A DNA stretch of 64,000 nucleotides from a virus: IMG/VR virus record IMGVR_UViG_3300050821_005389, positions 53,044-117,043 of that record; one strand, given 5' to 3'. This document shows positions 56,428-63,462 of the stretch, in pieces. Positions within the stretch are counted from its first letter, which is position 1. Each line of letters begins with the position of its first letter. The translations under genes were made by a program, and so were the position numbers. Under the pieces are notes generated by a model. That model had not been told where the DNA came from, made no database searches, and worked only from the letters and a program-made list of their open reading frames with translations.

Positions 56428-56847
56428 TTATTTATCTTCTTTTTGACACTCTTTCCATTCGGGTTTAGGATAAACTTGCACACTATCAATCCATTCCTGC
56501 TCGCAAGTGCCGCGCATATATTCTTCCTTTGTGATCTCTACCCATTTACCGTTTTTTCGAACCTGCCATTTTTCAGATTGCACACACTTACCGTTCTTCC
56601 AATCTGAGTTTCGTTCGTGAATATAATCACCACCAAATTCCGCTTCGCCCATCTCGCCGCACCACATCTTATCGAACCATTCGTCGGCTTTCTTCTTTTC
56701 TTTTGGCGTGTAGCATCCTGGCGTATAAACCGCGTCGCTAGTCGCTATCCCGCCTGCATACACATAACCCTCGGGACACTTGCCGTCTACCCGCTTAGGG
56801 CCGTGCCACGAAAAAGCTTGTAAAAGTAATATCGCTTCTAAGAGCAT
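56428..56847 (-). CDS. exported Cys-containing protein
   Basis: 139 residues from ATG 56847 (GGAGACTAAA), starting with a hydrophobic signal (LLEAILLLQAFSWHG). 'GKCPEGYVYAGGIATSDAVY' and later Cys resemble the CP-G-W module of its neighbours. Follows the next gene directly. Secreted; unknown role. Confidence 0.55.
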   Translation of the reverse strand: MLLEAILLLQAFSWHGPKRVDGKCPEGYVYAGGIATSDAVYTPGCYTPKEKKKADEWFDKMWCGEMGEAEFGGDYIHERNSDWKNGKCVQSEKWQVRKNGKWVEITKEEYMRGTCEQEWIDSVQVYPKPEWKECQKEDK

Positions 56848-56848
56848 T

Positions 56849-57556
56849 TTAGTCTCCACAAAGAAAAGGTCCAGGCATGTCCATATGACAAAAATTGCCG
56901 GCCTTACGACACTCATCCAGCCACTTTACGGTATACGCCTGCGCCGCTAGTTGCTCTGCGCAATATCGCCATGTCTTATTCTTAGGCTCAACTGTACCGC
57001 GTTCAATCCAATCTCTCAAATATTTGAAATCTGGATCGTTCAGGCTTGATCCCCTACTCACTCCGCCATTATCATCTACCGTTTCATAGGACTTCATACA
57101 CCACGCTCGGCCGTCTCCAAATTGAATAGATTCATCGTATATTTCTGTCTCAACTACCCAGCCTTTCGGACACATCCAATGGCCGGGATCGTTATATGTA
57201 CTTGGATGCCAATGGGCTTCAGGACGAGCTAAAATTATTACCGACGTAGGATCTTTAGAAACCGGACAATTATTCTTTACCCAATCTAAAGCATCACTTA
57301 GAGCGGCATCCTCCGTATTGTATCTGCGTGGAGTAGTTGACATCCAATCGTCACCGGGATAGAAAAACCACATCGTTTTGCCCGTGTTTGTTTGAACATT
57401 ACCGAAAACTCTGTTGTTTTCGTCGCACACCACTCCAAAATCGTCTTCAGATATTTGAATTATGTGGGCGCCGAGGACAGCAACAGGAACCATTTTCTGT
57501 TTATCTTTTTGCGTGACTTGGAGTTGCATCAAAATCAACAACACTGCTGTTAGCAT
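56849..57556 (-). CDS. exported Cys-rich protein
   Basis: 235 residues with an N-terminal hydrophobic start ('LTAVLLILMQLQV'). 'HWMCPKGWVVETEIYDES' and 'GRAWCMKSYE' repeat the module in 49894-50646. A second Cys cluster near the C-terminus. ATG with AGGAGG. Its mRNA leader contains the branched RNA at 57577-57680. Confidence 0.6.
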   Translation of the reverse strand: MLTAVLLILMQLQVTQKDKQKMVPVAVLGAHIIQISEDDFGVVCDENNRVFGNVQTNTGKTMWFFYPGDDWMSTTPRRYNTEDAALSDALDWVKNNCPVSKDPTSVIILARPEAHWHPSTYNDPGHWMCPKGWVVETEIYDESIQFGDGRAWCMKSYETVDDNGGVSRGSSLNDPDFKYLRDWIERGTVEPKNKTWRYCAEQLAAQAYTVKWLDECRKAGNFCHMDMPGPFLCGD

Positions 57557-57576
57557 TTGATCCTCCTAAATGAATC

Positions 57577-57680
57577 AGCACCCGCAGGCTCACGTTACTC
57601 CCGTACCGCAGCCCGGCCACTCGGCTCTTCCTATCGGTTCGCACCTTTAAGGATTTTAGAGTAGTGACTGTGCGGGTGCT
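57577..57680 (-). ncRNA. branched structured RNA in leader of Cys-rich gene
   Basis: Minus-strand RNA of about 104 bases. P1: 10 perfect pairs AGCACCCGCA (57680-57671) with TGCGGGTGCT (57586-57577). P2: TCACTACTC with GAGTA-AC-GTGA (two-base bulge). Inside are two arms: TCCT/AGGA enclosing GGT-GCGA-ACC, with a GNRA loop, and AGCC/GGCT. No U-run, so not a terminator. It ends 12 bases before the AGGAGG site. Candidate riboswitch-like leader or separate ncRNA. Confidence 0.6.
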
Positions 57681-57685
57681 AAACC

Positions 57686-58012
57686 TTAGCGCCCATCTCT
57701 GGCGATAGTCTGTTTTAACGATCCCGATACCTTCTGGCCTACTAGCGTACTCTGATCGTCCAGAAAATACTCGTAAGCTACTAGAAGCTTCACGACTGGC
57801 TCCGGCGGCTCTTTCGCTGTTTTAGTAATGAACCAATTACGAGCCTTATTTTCTCGAGTCTCGACGCGACCGCGGTTTGACGACTTAGCATCAGCGCGAG
57901 GACACTGCTCGTGAAAGTACAATCTCCGTGAATTCCCACCGCTGTTTTCTGTCTCTGCATAAGCTCTAGTACCGATTACCGAAATACCGCAATGATGACA
58001 TTCGTAGGCCAT
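57686..58012 (-). CDS. zinc-site protein, 108 residues
   Basis: N-terminal 'AYECHHCGISVIGTRAY' and 'LYFHEQCPR' suggest a zinc site; the remainder is basic and helical. ATG 58012 with an AGGAG at 12 bases. Ends just before the structured RNA. Function unknown. Confidence 0.55.
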   Translation of the reverse strand: MAYECHHCGISVIGTRAYAETENSGGNSRRLYFHEQCPRADAKSSNRGRVETRENKARNWFITKTAKEPPEPVVKLLVAYEYFLDDQSTLVGQKVSGSLKQTIARDGR

Positions 58013-58042
58013 TTCTATTTGTAACTCCTCTCAGAATAAATG

Positions 58043-58204
58043 TCAAGAACTTTTTTGCTTTTTGGCAACATTTTGCAATACACGATCAGCGGTCTTTCTA
58101 GAAGCGAAAAGGAAAGCATCCATTTTCTCTATTTCTTTGGCCAAATTCTGTTGACTGTTGCAAACCCCGAATTCCTTTTTGCAATGCGGGCAAACGTAAA
58201 GCAT
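58043..58204 (-). CDS. 53-residue zinc-finger-like protein
   Basis: ATG 58204 with GGAG (ATG 58210 is too close to it). 'LYVCPHCKKEFGVCNSQQNL' has a CxxC plus a third Cys, followed by a basic helix. Stop overlaps a TTGACA that lacks a usable -10. Confidence 0.5.
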   Translation of the reverse strand: MLYVCPHCKKEFGVCNSQQNLAKEIEKMDAFLFASRKTADRVLQNVAKKQKSS

Positions 58205-58217
58205 TTTCATTCTCCGT

Positions 58218-58379
58218 TTAGAATTTTAATTTTAAAATCACTCTATAGATCCCGTGGAAGTTTCGGACTAGGCCGACAATTAAATATACGATTAGCGCCA
58301 CCACAACGATACCGGACACGGCATATAGCAGCGCGCCTAATATCAACAGCCAGCCGATCGAGTGCAATGCTTCTAGCAC
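58218..58379 (-). CDS. 53-residue membrane protein
   Basis: GTG 58379 overlaps the ASH gene's stop (TAGTG). Strongly hydrophobic, likely one or two helices ('WLLILGALLYAVSGIVVVAL'). Coupled to the exported ASH protein, perhaps helping its export or anchoring. Confidence 0.5.
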   Translation of the reverse strand: MLEALHSIGWLLILGALLYAVSGIVVVALIVYLIVGLVRNFHGIYRVILKLKF

Positions 58380-58756
58380 TACTCTGTTCCCGTGCCGATG
58401 ACGTTAACTCCGAAGCTCTGGCCGTCTTCTAGCTTCGTAACAGTCACAACGCCGGATCGCAAACCAGTAGCTGACGGCTTGAATATAATCGCCACGAAGC
58501 AGGTTTGCTTTGAAAGAAGGCCGCAATTTGGCTGTTGTACACTGAATTGGGGGTTATCAGAAACAACATTGACTGCTACGGGCGCCGTACCGATGTTCTT
58601 GACAGTGAAGTAAGTCAATGAGCCAGAATATTGACCGACCGTTTCACTGCCACAATCTAAATTGCGTGGGGTTACTTGAATTGATCCGGATGTAGGTGAT
58701 TGAGCCGACGTTGCAAAAGCGATTCCGAGAACTGCTAACATCACGACTTTTTTCAT
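58379..58756 (-). CDS. exported ASH/choice-of-anchor-D domain protein
   Basis: 125 residues. Signal peptide 'KKVVMLAVLGIAFATSAQ', then a single ASH-type Ig fold: 'GQYSGSLTYFTVKNIGTAPV', 'CFVAIIFKPSATGLRSGVVT', 'DGQSFGVNVIGTG'. Such domains are very abundant in Acidobacteriota exported proteins. ATG 58756 with AAGGAGAAAACA and its own strong promoter. Two Cys may pair. Likely acquired host cargo. Confidence 0.7.
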   Translation of the reverse strand: MKKVVMLAVLGIAFATSAQSPTSGSIQVTPRNLDCGSETVGQYSGSLTYFTVKNIGTAPVAVNVVSDNPQFSVQQPNCGLLSKQTCFVAIIFKPSATGLRSGVVTVTKLEDGQSFGVNVIGTGTE

Positions 58757-58787
58757 TGTTTTCTCCTTTTTAACTTGGCCCGATGCT

Positions 58788-58816
58788 TTAATACCAAAAC
58801 CAAGGAAAGATGTCAA
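58788..58816 (-). promoter_or_regulatory. strong sigma70-type promoter of ASH gene
   Basis: Minus strand TTGACA (58816-58811), 17 bases, TATTAA (58793-58788) with TGG extended -10. Predicted start about 58781. A palindrome AATGTACATT lies upstream at 58832-58841 and could bind an activator. Confidence 0.7.
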
Positions 58817-58849
58817 GAGAAATCAGAAACAAATGTACATTGTTTTTGT

Positions 58850-59293
58850 TTATGCTCTACCGCGACCGTGGCAATGCTCGCACACTTTCCAGGCTTTACG
58901 TTCTTCGTATTTCTGTTCTGCATGCAATCTATTTCCAGCTTCTTTCTCTGGTCTCTCCGGACCAGCGGCATCGAATAGCGGCCACAGTTCCTTTGGGTAG
59001 CTCGGATAACAGGGGTACTGAGGGCGCATCTTTCTCTTACGGCAAGCATAAACGGTGCCCGCGTAAGCCGAACCGCCCACTCCGAGAACTCTTTCGCAAT
59101 CTAAAATAGTCTCGTGGAGCAGTGGCAAGTCACTCGGCGTGATGTCTTCAGCATCGGCGCAGGCCCAATAAAACAGGTCATTGCAATTTTCTGCGATAGA
59201 AATGCCATCGTCAGTGTCGAAGTAAAACATATCTACGGCCATATCGCGCTCAATCAAGAAACGCAAAACCTCTATTGCTTCAGCGTCTTTCAT
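58850..59293 (-). CDS. hypothetical protein with C-terminal zinc-like end
   Basis: 147 residues from ATG 59293 (ATGA overlap with the upstream stop). 'DAEAIEVLRFLIERDMAVDM' and 'ENCNDLFYWACADAEDITPS' suggest a helical phage protein; the end 'KVCEHCHGRGR' has a CxxC. Function unknown. Confidence 0.55.
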   Translation of the reverse strand: MKDAEAIEVLRFLIERDMAVDMFYFDTDDGISIAENCNDLFYWACADAEDITPSDLPLLHETILDCERVLGVGGSAYAGTVYACRKRKMRPQYPCYPSYPKELWPLFDAAGPERPEKEAGNRLHAEQKYEERKAWKVCEHCHGRGRA

Positions 59294-59538
59294 CGTCCCA
59301 AGTCCTCTACTTTCACACCACATCCGAGATAATCAAATTGTGCTCCAGCCCAACCATAAGCTTCCCAATGGGCTATTTGACCCGATGGCGAATTTGTTAA
59401 AGTACAAGTCACCTTGTATTTCTCGGGGTGTTTGGCATACCAACGATCAGCATCGTGCTTTCCGACCTGATACCATCCGAAGCAACCTACAATGAGTATT
59501 AGCACGTATGCAAAACCAGCTACGATCCCTTTAATCAT
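59290..59538 (-). CDS. single-TM protein with extracytoplasmic domain
   Basis: 82 residues: helix 'GFAYVLILIVGCFGWYQVG', then 'DADRWYAKHPEKYKVTCTLT', a short domain with two Cys. Paralogue of 61500-61748 (shared DRWYA-HP). ATG 59538 after a TAATTGTGAGG leader. Confidence 0.55.
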   Translation of the reverse strand: MIKGIVAGFAYVLILIVGCFGWYQVGKHDADRWYAKHPEKYKVTCTLTNSPSGQIAHWEAYGWAGAQFDYLGCGVKVEDLGR

Positions 59539-59542
59539 TTTG

Positions 59543-59553
59543 CCTCACAATTA
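59543..59553 (-). promoter_or_regulatory. recurrent TAATTGTGAGG leader motif
   Basis: TAATTGTGAGG just upstream of a start codon. The same 11-mer (or TGATTGTGAGG) lies at 47137-47147, 55336-55346, 55777-55787 and 63436-63446, always on the minus strand before a gene. It includes the ribosome site but extends upstream of it. Confidence 0.5.
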
Positions 59554-59558
59554 CGTAG

Positions 59559-60011
59559 TCACTTAATTTTAGGCCCCGCGCCAGATAAGGCAGCCTCCAG
59601 CGCAGCGATTCGGTGGCACCATACGCAGTTACAGTTCGCTTCGTGAATCCACTTCGGGTCTATCTCTCGCCTCCACCACTTTGCTTCTTCAAGTTGCGCT
59701 GCGGCCCGTAGCTCTGTATGGGAGGACGCTGCCTGGCGGACGACCGCGTGACCGTGAGGAAAAAGTCCGTAGCAGTCCGGGCATTCAACCATCAGCCTTC
59801 CGCATGGAGTCATCATCAGTCCAAACTCTTCTCTCTGCGATGGAACTGCACGTGGCGGCTCGCTGGCTGGAGGCTCTGCCTTTGGCAAGTGATGGTTCTT
59901 TGGCAGGTTGCAAGGCTCCGGCTCGTTGCACGTGCATTCAACTGGATAATCATGGTCGCAACAATGGCAGCATCCCGCCTTGTGTACTCCGGTTGGACAT
60001 GGCTCGCTCAT
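59559..60011 (-). CDS. Cys/His-rich protein, 150 residues
   Basis: ATG 60011 after AAAAGGGAAA. N-terminal Cys cluster ('GCCHCCDHDYPVECTCN'), middle 'VECPDCYGLFPHGHA' and C-terminal 'NCNCVWCHRI' give at least two zinc sites. The surrounding genes use more G/C than the left part, hinting at recent acquisition. Function unknown. Confidence 0.55.
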   Translation of the reverse strand: MSEPCPTGVHKAGCCHCCDHDYPVECTCNEPEPCNLPKNHHLPKAEPPASEPPRAVPSQREEFGLMMTPCGRLMVECPDCYGLFPHGHAVVRQAASSHTELRAAAQLEEAKWWRREIDPKWIHEANCNCVWCHRIAALEAALSGAGPKIK

Positions 60012-60083
60012 TTTCCCTTTTCCCCTTTCTGCCCCGCAAAAATAAACTGCTTTGCGCTTAAGTGCGAAGTCCAGTTCGCGCAA

Positions 60084-60326
60084 CTACCAATCCAATTCAA
60101 AAGAGAACGGCTTCACGCGATGCTCAGTGTCGAATGCTCGAATAAATGCGCAGACATTGTCAGGAAACCTGATGCACCTATTTCCAGTCTTCTCGCTACA
60201 AAATCCGAACGTGTACACCCAGGTCGGAGCGATTCCCCTTCGACGCAATGCTAAGAATACTGGGCAAGCATCACCCTTGCTGCTTTTACCTTTCTGAATA
60301 TCTTGCTTTGTGACTCGTATTTTCAC
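60084..60326 (-). CDS. conserved hypothetical protein (KIRVTK family)
   Basis: 80 residues from GTG 60326 (GTGA overlap, GGGAGC site). 'KIRVTKQDIQKGKSSKGDAC' and 'VKPFSFELDW' make it a paralogue of 51083-51367. The longer open frame to 60479 lies in the previous gene. Confidence 0.6.
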   Translation of the reverse strand: MKIRVTKQDIQKGKSSKGDACPVFLALRRRGIAPTWVYTFGFCSEKTGNRCIRFPDNVCAFIRAFDTEHRVKPFSFELDW

Positions 60327-60997
60327 TTGCGCTCCCCTTTCTGCCCTGGCTGTGCGGCCAGCGTGCATCTGTGCAGCGTCCAGTTTGTGTTGGGATAAAT
60401 CGGGGTGCTCGGATAATCGAATTGCTCCCCGCCGGACTCCAAAGCCAATCTGCAAACAAGCTCTCCGCATCCTTCGCATTTATGCGGCCCGTAATAGACT
60501 AGCGCTGGGTCGAGCGTTATCTCAAGAATGCGATTGTCTCGCTGCGTTTGTCCGCATTCCGCTCCCGTTGGCTCCGGCGTGGGCGCTGCACGCATATTCC
60601 ATAGAGCATCTATTAGCAACTCCACGCAATTCTTACCTGGATTGTCGAATACCATCTGCTGCAAATCCATCCCTCTCTCTTTAGCCCACGCGAAGCAAGG
60701 TAGAACATAATCGCGCTCATAGTCCGGTCCCGTGGGCGTGGCTGGTGCGAGGGAGCGTTCGGCGGCGGCGATACTGTAATCGGGAGTGTCGTTTCTCATT
60801 GCCATTGCACACGCATACGCTCCCTGAATTTGAGAATCCGAAAGTTCATTCTTGCCCTGACGGATTCTCTCGGCACACCACGCCTCTATTGCGTGCGGCG
60901 CTGCGGTGTCGCGTCCCAAAAGAACAAACAGCATTTCGGTCTCAGTGGCGCGATTCAAACAACTGCTTGGCTCAGATAGCTCCTGCTTCTTTCTCAT
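60323..60997 (-). CDS. hypothetical phage protein, 224 residues
   Basis: 'AIEAWCAERIRQGKNELSDS' and 'QIQGAYACAMAMRND' recall proteins of environmental phages, and a Cys pair in 'HKCEGCGELVCRLA' suggests zinc. Otherwise low conservation. ATG 60997. Function unknown. Confidence 0.5.
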   Translation of the reverse strand: MRKKQELSEPSSCLNRATETEMLFVLLGRDTAAPHAIEAWCAERIRQGKNELSDSQIQGAYACAMAMRNDTPDYSIAAAERSLAPATPTGPDYERDYVLPCFAWAKERGMDLQQMVFDNPGKNCVELLIDALWNMRAAPTPEPTGAECGQTQRDNRILEITLDPALVYYGPHKCEGCGELVCRLALESGGEQFDYPSTPIYPNTNWTLHRCTLAAQPGQKGERK

Positions 60998-61027
60998 CGT
61001 CGGTCTCCCTCACGTCACTTGGTTGGG

Positions 61028-61249
61028 TCATGGCATTTGCCTCGCAATCACGTTGGGAATCGTACAGATATTTAGATGCTCAGTGTAAAGTTCCATTGCC
61101 TTCTCTGCCCGTTGGGTTTCGGCCCACGCGTACTCTCTAAGCCACTCTCTCAATTCGTGAACGTCCCAGGGCATTCGGCCCTTGCTATTTGTGAACATCA
61201 CAGCAGTATCTATCCTAAATTTGAGATTCGGTTTCATTGCGTCGTCCAT
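61028..61249 (-). CDS. hypothetical protein, 73 residues
   Basis: ATG 61249 with GGGGAGGGGGGA upstream. Helical, with 'KFRIDTAVMFTNSKGRMPWD' and 'HELREWLREYAWAETQRAEK'. No family recognised. Confidence 0.45.
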   Translation of the reverse strand: MDDAMKPNLKFRIDTAVMFTNSKGRMPWDVHELREWLREYAWAETQRAEKAMELYTEHLNICTIPNVIARQMP

Positions 61250-61275
61250 TCCCCCCTCCCCTTGAATCGGCGGCA

Positions 61276-61503
61276 TCAGCGCGGGCCGATTTCACGCTTG
61301 GTTAGCGGTCGCAAATCTTTCCCTTTCCACCACACTTGCCCGTAGATGCCACGCTGATTTGAGTAAACAGTCGGCCCTTTGAAATGCAAGTGGGAGCGCA
61401 CGCTACGAATTTTGATGAACGTATCCCGGTTATGAATAACACGCACAACTTGCCCCACGCGAAACTTCGGCTTGCGCTTCGGCTTCCTGTCAGCTTGGGT
61501 CAT
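61276..61503 (-). CDS. small basic beta-barrel-like protein
   Basis: 75 residues, starting 'KPKRKPKFRVGQVVRVIHNR' and ending 'GQVWWKGKDLRPLTKREIGP'. The pattern suggests an SH3/KOW-like barrel. ATG overlaps the stop of the next gene (ATGA). Opening similar to 47156-47404. Confidence 0.5.
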   Translation of the reverse strand: MTQADRKPKRKPKFRVGQVVRVIHNRDTFIKIRSVRSHLHFKGPTVYSNQRGIYGQVWWKGKDLRPLTKREIGPR

Positions 61504-61748
61504 CGGGTTTCCTCAAATCTGCAAGGTGCCTCGCTCTTACAGGGCTGATTGCATGGGAACTCTTTTCCTTCTGATGTGAAGCAGTGAAATTCCTGTGCCC
61601 ACTTGTGCGGGACTGCGTAAGTTATCGTGCAAGGCGGGTGTGCTGCGTACCAGCGGTCAATCCCTCGATGTTCACGGTGCACGATAAGAATTGTGCTGAA
61701 TATCCACAGGGCGGCTACAAAAATCACCTTGCTTATCTTGTCGCTCAT
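61500..61748 (-). CDS. single-TM protein with Cys-rich outer domain
   Basis: 82 residues. Helix 'KVIFVAALWIFSTILIV', then 'RGIDRWYAAHPPCTITYAVP' and five Cys in the last 40 residues. Paralogue of 59290-59538. ATG 61748; a GAGGAGG stretch lies some way upstream. Outer domain probably disulfide-bonded. Confidence 0.55.
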   Translation of the reverse strand: MSDKISKVIFVAALWIFSTILIVHREHRGIDRWYAAHPPCTITYAVPHKWAQEFHCFTSEGKEFPCNQPCKSEAPCRFEETR

Positions 61749-61797
61749 TCTCTTTGGCCTCCTCGGGGCGCGGCGCTCATAATCACTTACTCGTTAA

Positions 61798-62034
61798 TTA
61801 CCACTCGTTCGATACTTCGGATTCCCTAAATTTCTTTACGCGCAAAGTGCAATCGGCACAAACAGGCAACGCGCCAGGTTTTGAGCGACACAAGTACGTA
61901 TGGCCTAAAATAAAACACGCCGTCCGATTCCAGATTAACACAAGCGGATGCTCGATCCAACGGGGCAATTTCAATCCACCTTTGCCAGCGTACCGCAATC
62001 TTTTTTCTGATAATGCTACACCTAACCTTCGCAT
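61798..62034 (-). CDS. phage zinc-binding protein, 78 residues
   Basis: 'TACFILGHTYLCRSKPG' plus 'PVCADCTLRV' form a GH-C-CxxC site seen in many phage microproteins. ATG lies in the recurrent TAATTATGCGAAGG element. The alternative frame 61826-62044 lacks this motif. Confidence 0.5.
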   Translation of the reverse strand: MRRLGVALSEKRLRYAGKGGLKLPRWIEHPLVLIWNRTACFILGHTYLCRSKPGALPVCADCTLRVKKFRESEVSNEW

Positions 62035-62047
62035 AATTAGTCACCCG

Positions 62048-62305
62048 TTAATTCTGTTGTTTTCGTTCCTCTTCTACCGCTTCGCGCACAATTCTTTCTA
62101 CTTCTTTCATCACTTCGATATCTCCGCCCGCATTTGGATAACCTCGCAACGAACCTACAACCATATTTAACATGTCGGTTGACGATATAATCCAATGCTC
62201 TTGTGCATAGTCTTGCATCATCTGACGAGCTTCCCACAAGGGTTTATCAAACAGAGTCCAAGCGAATGCTAATAGCTCCCTTGTTTCTTGATCACTTAAA
62301 ATCAT
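62048..62305 (-). CDS. hypothetical helical protein, 85 residues
   Basis: 'SDQETRELLAFAWTLFDKPL', 'EARQMMQDYAQEHWIISSTD' and an acidic helical end. ATG 62305 with GCGAGG upstream, overlapping a possible upstream peptide's stop (ATGA). Function unknown. Confidence 0.5.
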   Translation of the reverse strand: MILSDQETRELLAFAWTLFDKPLWEARQMMQDYAQEHWIISSTDMLNMVVGSLRGYPNAGGDIEVMKEVERIVREAVEEERKQQN

Positions 62306-62403
62306 TTTCTATACCTCGCAAATTGCTCTATAAACCTCATGGAACTTTTATCCGATCCAGGAATTTTAGAGTTTATCTCCACACCGCGCATCTGCTGGCC
62401 CAT
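62302..62403 (-). CDS. possible 33-residue basic peptide
   Basis: ATG 62403, ending in ATGA overlap with the next gene: 'GVEINSKIPGSDKSSMRFIE'. The frame stays open and protein-like upstream across the zinc gene. Start uncertain; no ribosome site. Confidence 0.35.
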   Translation of the reverse strand: MGQQMRGVEINSKIPGSDKSSMRFIEQFARYRK

Positions 62404-62530
62404 GTAAATACGGCATGAATTTATGTGATGCCCGAAACGCGCAAGCCGGAGAACAATATAGACGTCCACCCGTAAGCCAAATCGCGCCTTTATTTCGGCA
62501 ATCCTTTTTAATCGCTTTCTTCGCTCGCAT
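62366..62530 (-). CDS. 54-residue zinc-finger-like protein
   Basis: ATG 62530 with TTAGGAGCGATC. Basic N-terminus, then 'GGRLYCSPACAFRASH' with three or four Cys. Overlaps the possible peptide above in another frame. Confidence 0.5.
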   Translation of the reverse strand: MRAKKAIKKDCRNKGAIWLTGGRLYCSPACAFRASHKFMPYLHGPADARCGDKL

Positions 62531-62557
62531 GATCGCTCCTAATTAATACTCGTTTGT

Positions 62558-62854
62558 TTACGCTTTAGACGTTCCAGCACGCACCACGTTCTTTTCAAAG
62601 TACTTTCGTGCCTTCTCTATGAACGCATTTGTTTCAACCTCGGTGCGAAAGACTTCTACATCTTGAGTCAATATCGTAGAGTAATCTAAATTACCATCGG
62701 GATTCAACACAGCGGCTTCCCAAGCGTATTTATAGGCATGAGCCATCGGCGAATTGATTAAGGACAAACCCCAACCGTTAGAAAACCTATACACTCTGTT
62801 AATGCCGCCGATCTCGTTAGGATTTTCCGATTCTAAATTTTTATTCGTTAACAT
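62558..62854 (-). CDS. conserved phage hypothetical protein, 98 residues
   Basis: 'GGINRVYRFSNGWGLSLINS' and 'YKYAWEAAVLNPDGNLDYST' fit a small family found in many phages. ATG 62854 with AGGAGG. Unassigned function. Confidence 0.6.
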   Translation of the reverse strand: MLTNKNLESENPNEIGGINRVYRFSNGWGLSLINSPMAHAYKYAWEAAVLNPDGNLDYSTILTQDVEVFRTEVETNAFIEKARKYFEKNVVRAGTSKA

Positions 62855-62888
62855 TGTCTTGCCTCCTAATCAAATATTCATTGATTCT

Positions 62889-63431
62889 CTAACCCCACCG
62901 ACCGCAACTAGGGCATTTTAGCGTTCGCGGAGTTGAATCTTGCTCCCAAGACATTTTATATTTCTCTGGTTCAAGAACAAAACAAGCTATATGACGCCCT
63001 GTTCCTTTGCCAGCCGATTGATCTTCAGTAGCCAGCCAACGAACATCTCCGAGGTTCTTGATCATTGCGCCGGCCTTAACTAACATTAAAACCCATTTGT
63101 CAATCGGATAGACTAAAACAACCCGTTTACCTTTTTGATATTCCGCAATTGCTTTTCTAACCCAAGCAGTAGCGCCTTTCTTCTTATCTTCGTGCATCAC
63201 GGATCCGAATGGCGGATTAACATAATTTGACTTTCCCCATTCACAAGTTAATCCGTCAAAATCATCCGGCTTAGGATAGGGTGCCGGATCAAAATCGAAA
63301 TGGTACTGCGCGTCTAACTCGGCATACAATTCTGGTGGCGTCAACCAATAATGTTTAGCGTCACCCGTATTGCCCACATGAAACTTGTTCAGCTTAGGAT
63401 CCAATCGCCCCGACTTGTCTTTCTTAGCCAC
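62889..63431 (-). CDS. dam: phage DNA N6-adenine methyltransferase (Dam type)
   Basis: 180 residues. 'HYWLTPPELYAELDAQYHFD' and 'FDPAPYPKPDD', then the catalytic NPPF in 'SNYVNPPFGSVMHEDKKKGA', match the PF05869 phage Dam family. A C-terminal zinc pair (CPSC) is extra. It transfers methyl from SAM to adenine, probably against restriction. GTG start behind GTGAGG. Confidence 0.8.
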   Translation of the reverse strand: MAKKDKSGRLDPKLNKFHVGNTGDAKHYWLTPPELYAELDAQYHFDFDPAPYPKPDDFDGLTCEWGKSNYVNPPFGSVMHEDKKKGATAWVRKAIAEYQKGKRVVLVYPIDKWVLMLVKAGAMIKNLGDVRWLATEDQSAGKGTGRHIACFVLEPEKYKMSWEQDSTPRTLKCPSCGRWG

Positions 63432-63462
63432 CTAACCTCACAATCACTAAGTATTTGATTCT

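Noticed and set aside
58041-58046. TTGACA on the minus strand before the gene at 58012
   Set aside because: It overlaps a stop codon and the only -10-like sequence (TACAAA) would put the transcript start at the ATG, losing the ribosome site.
61826-62044. 72-codon minus ORF with a GTG start
   Set aside because: It overlaps 61798-62034, whose product has a recognisable zinc site; the alternative product has no coherent motif.
52590-62376. Shared ACTCTAAAA segments near 52.60, 57.65, 62.37 and 13.19 kb
   Set aside because: Two of the four sites are coding and the flanks do not align; probably chance in A-rich DNA.
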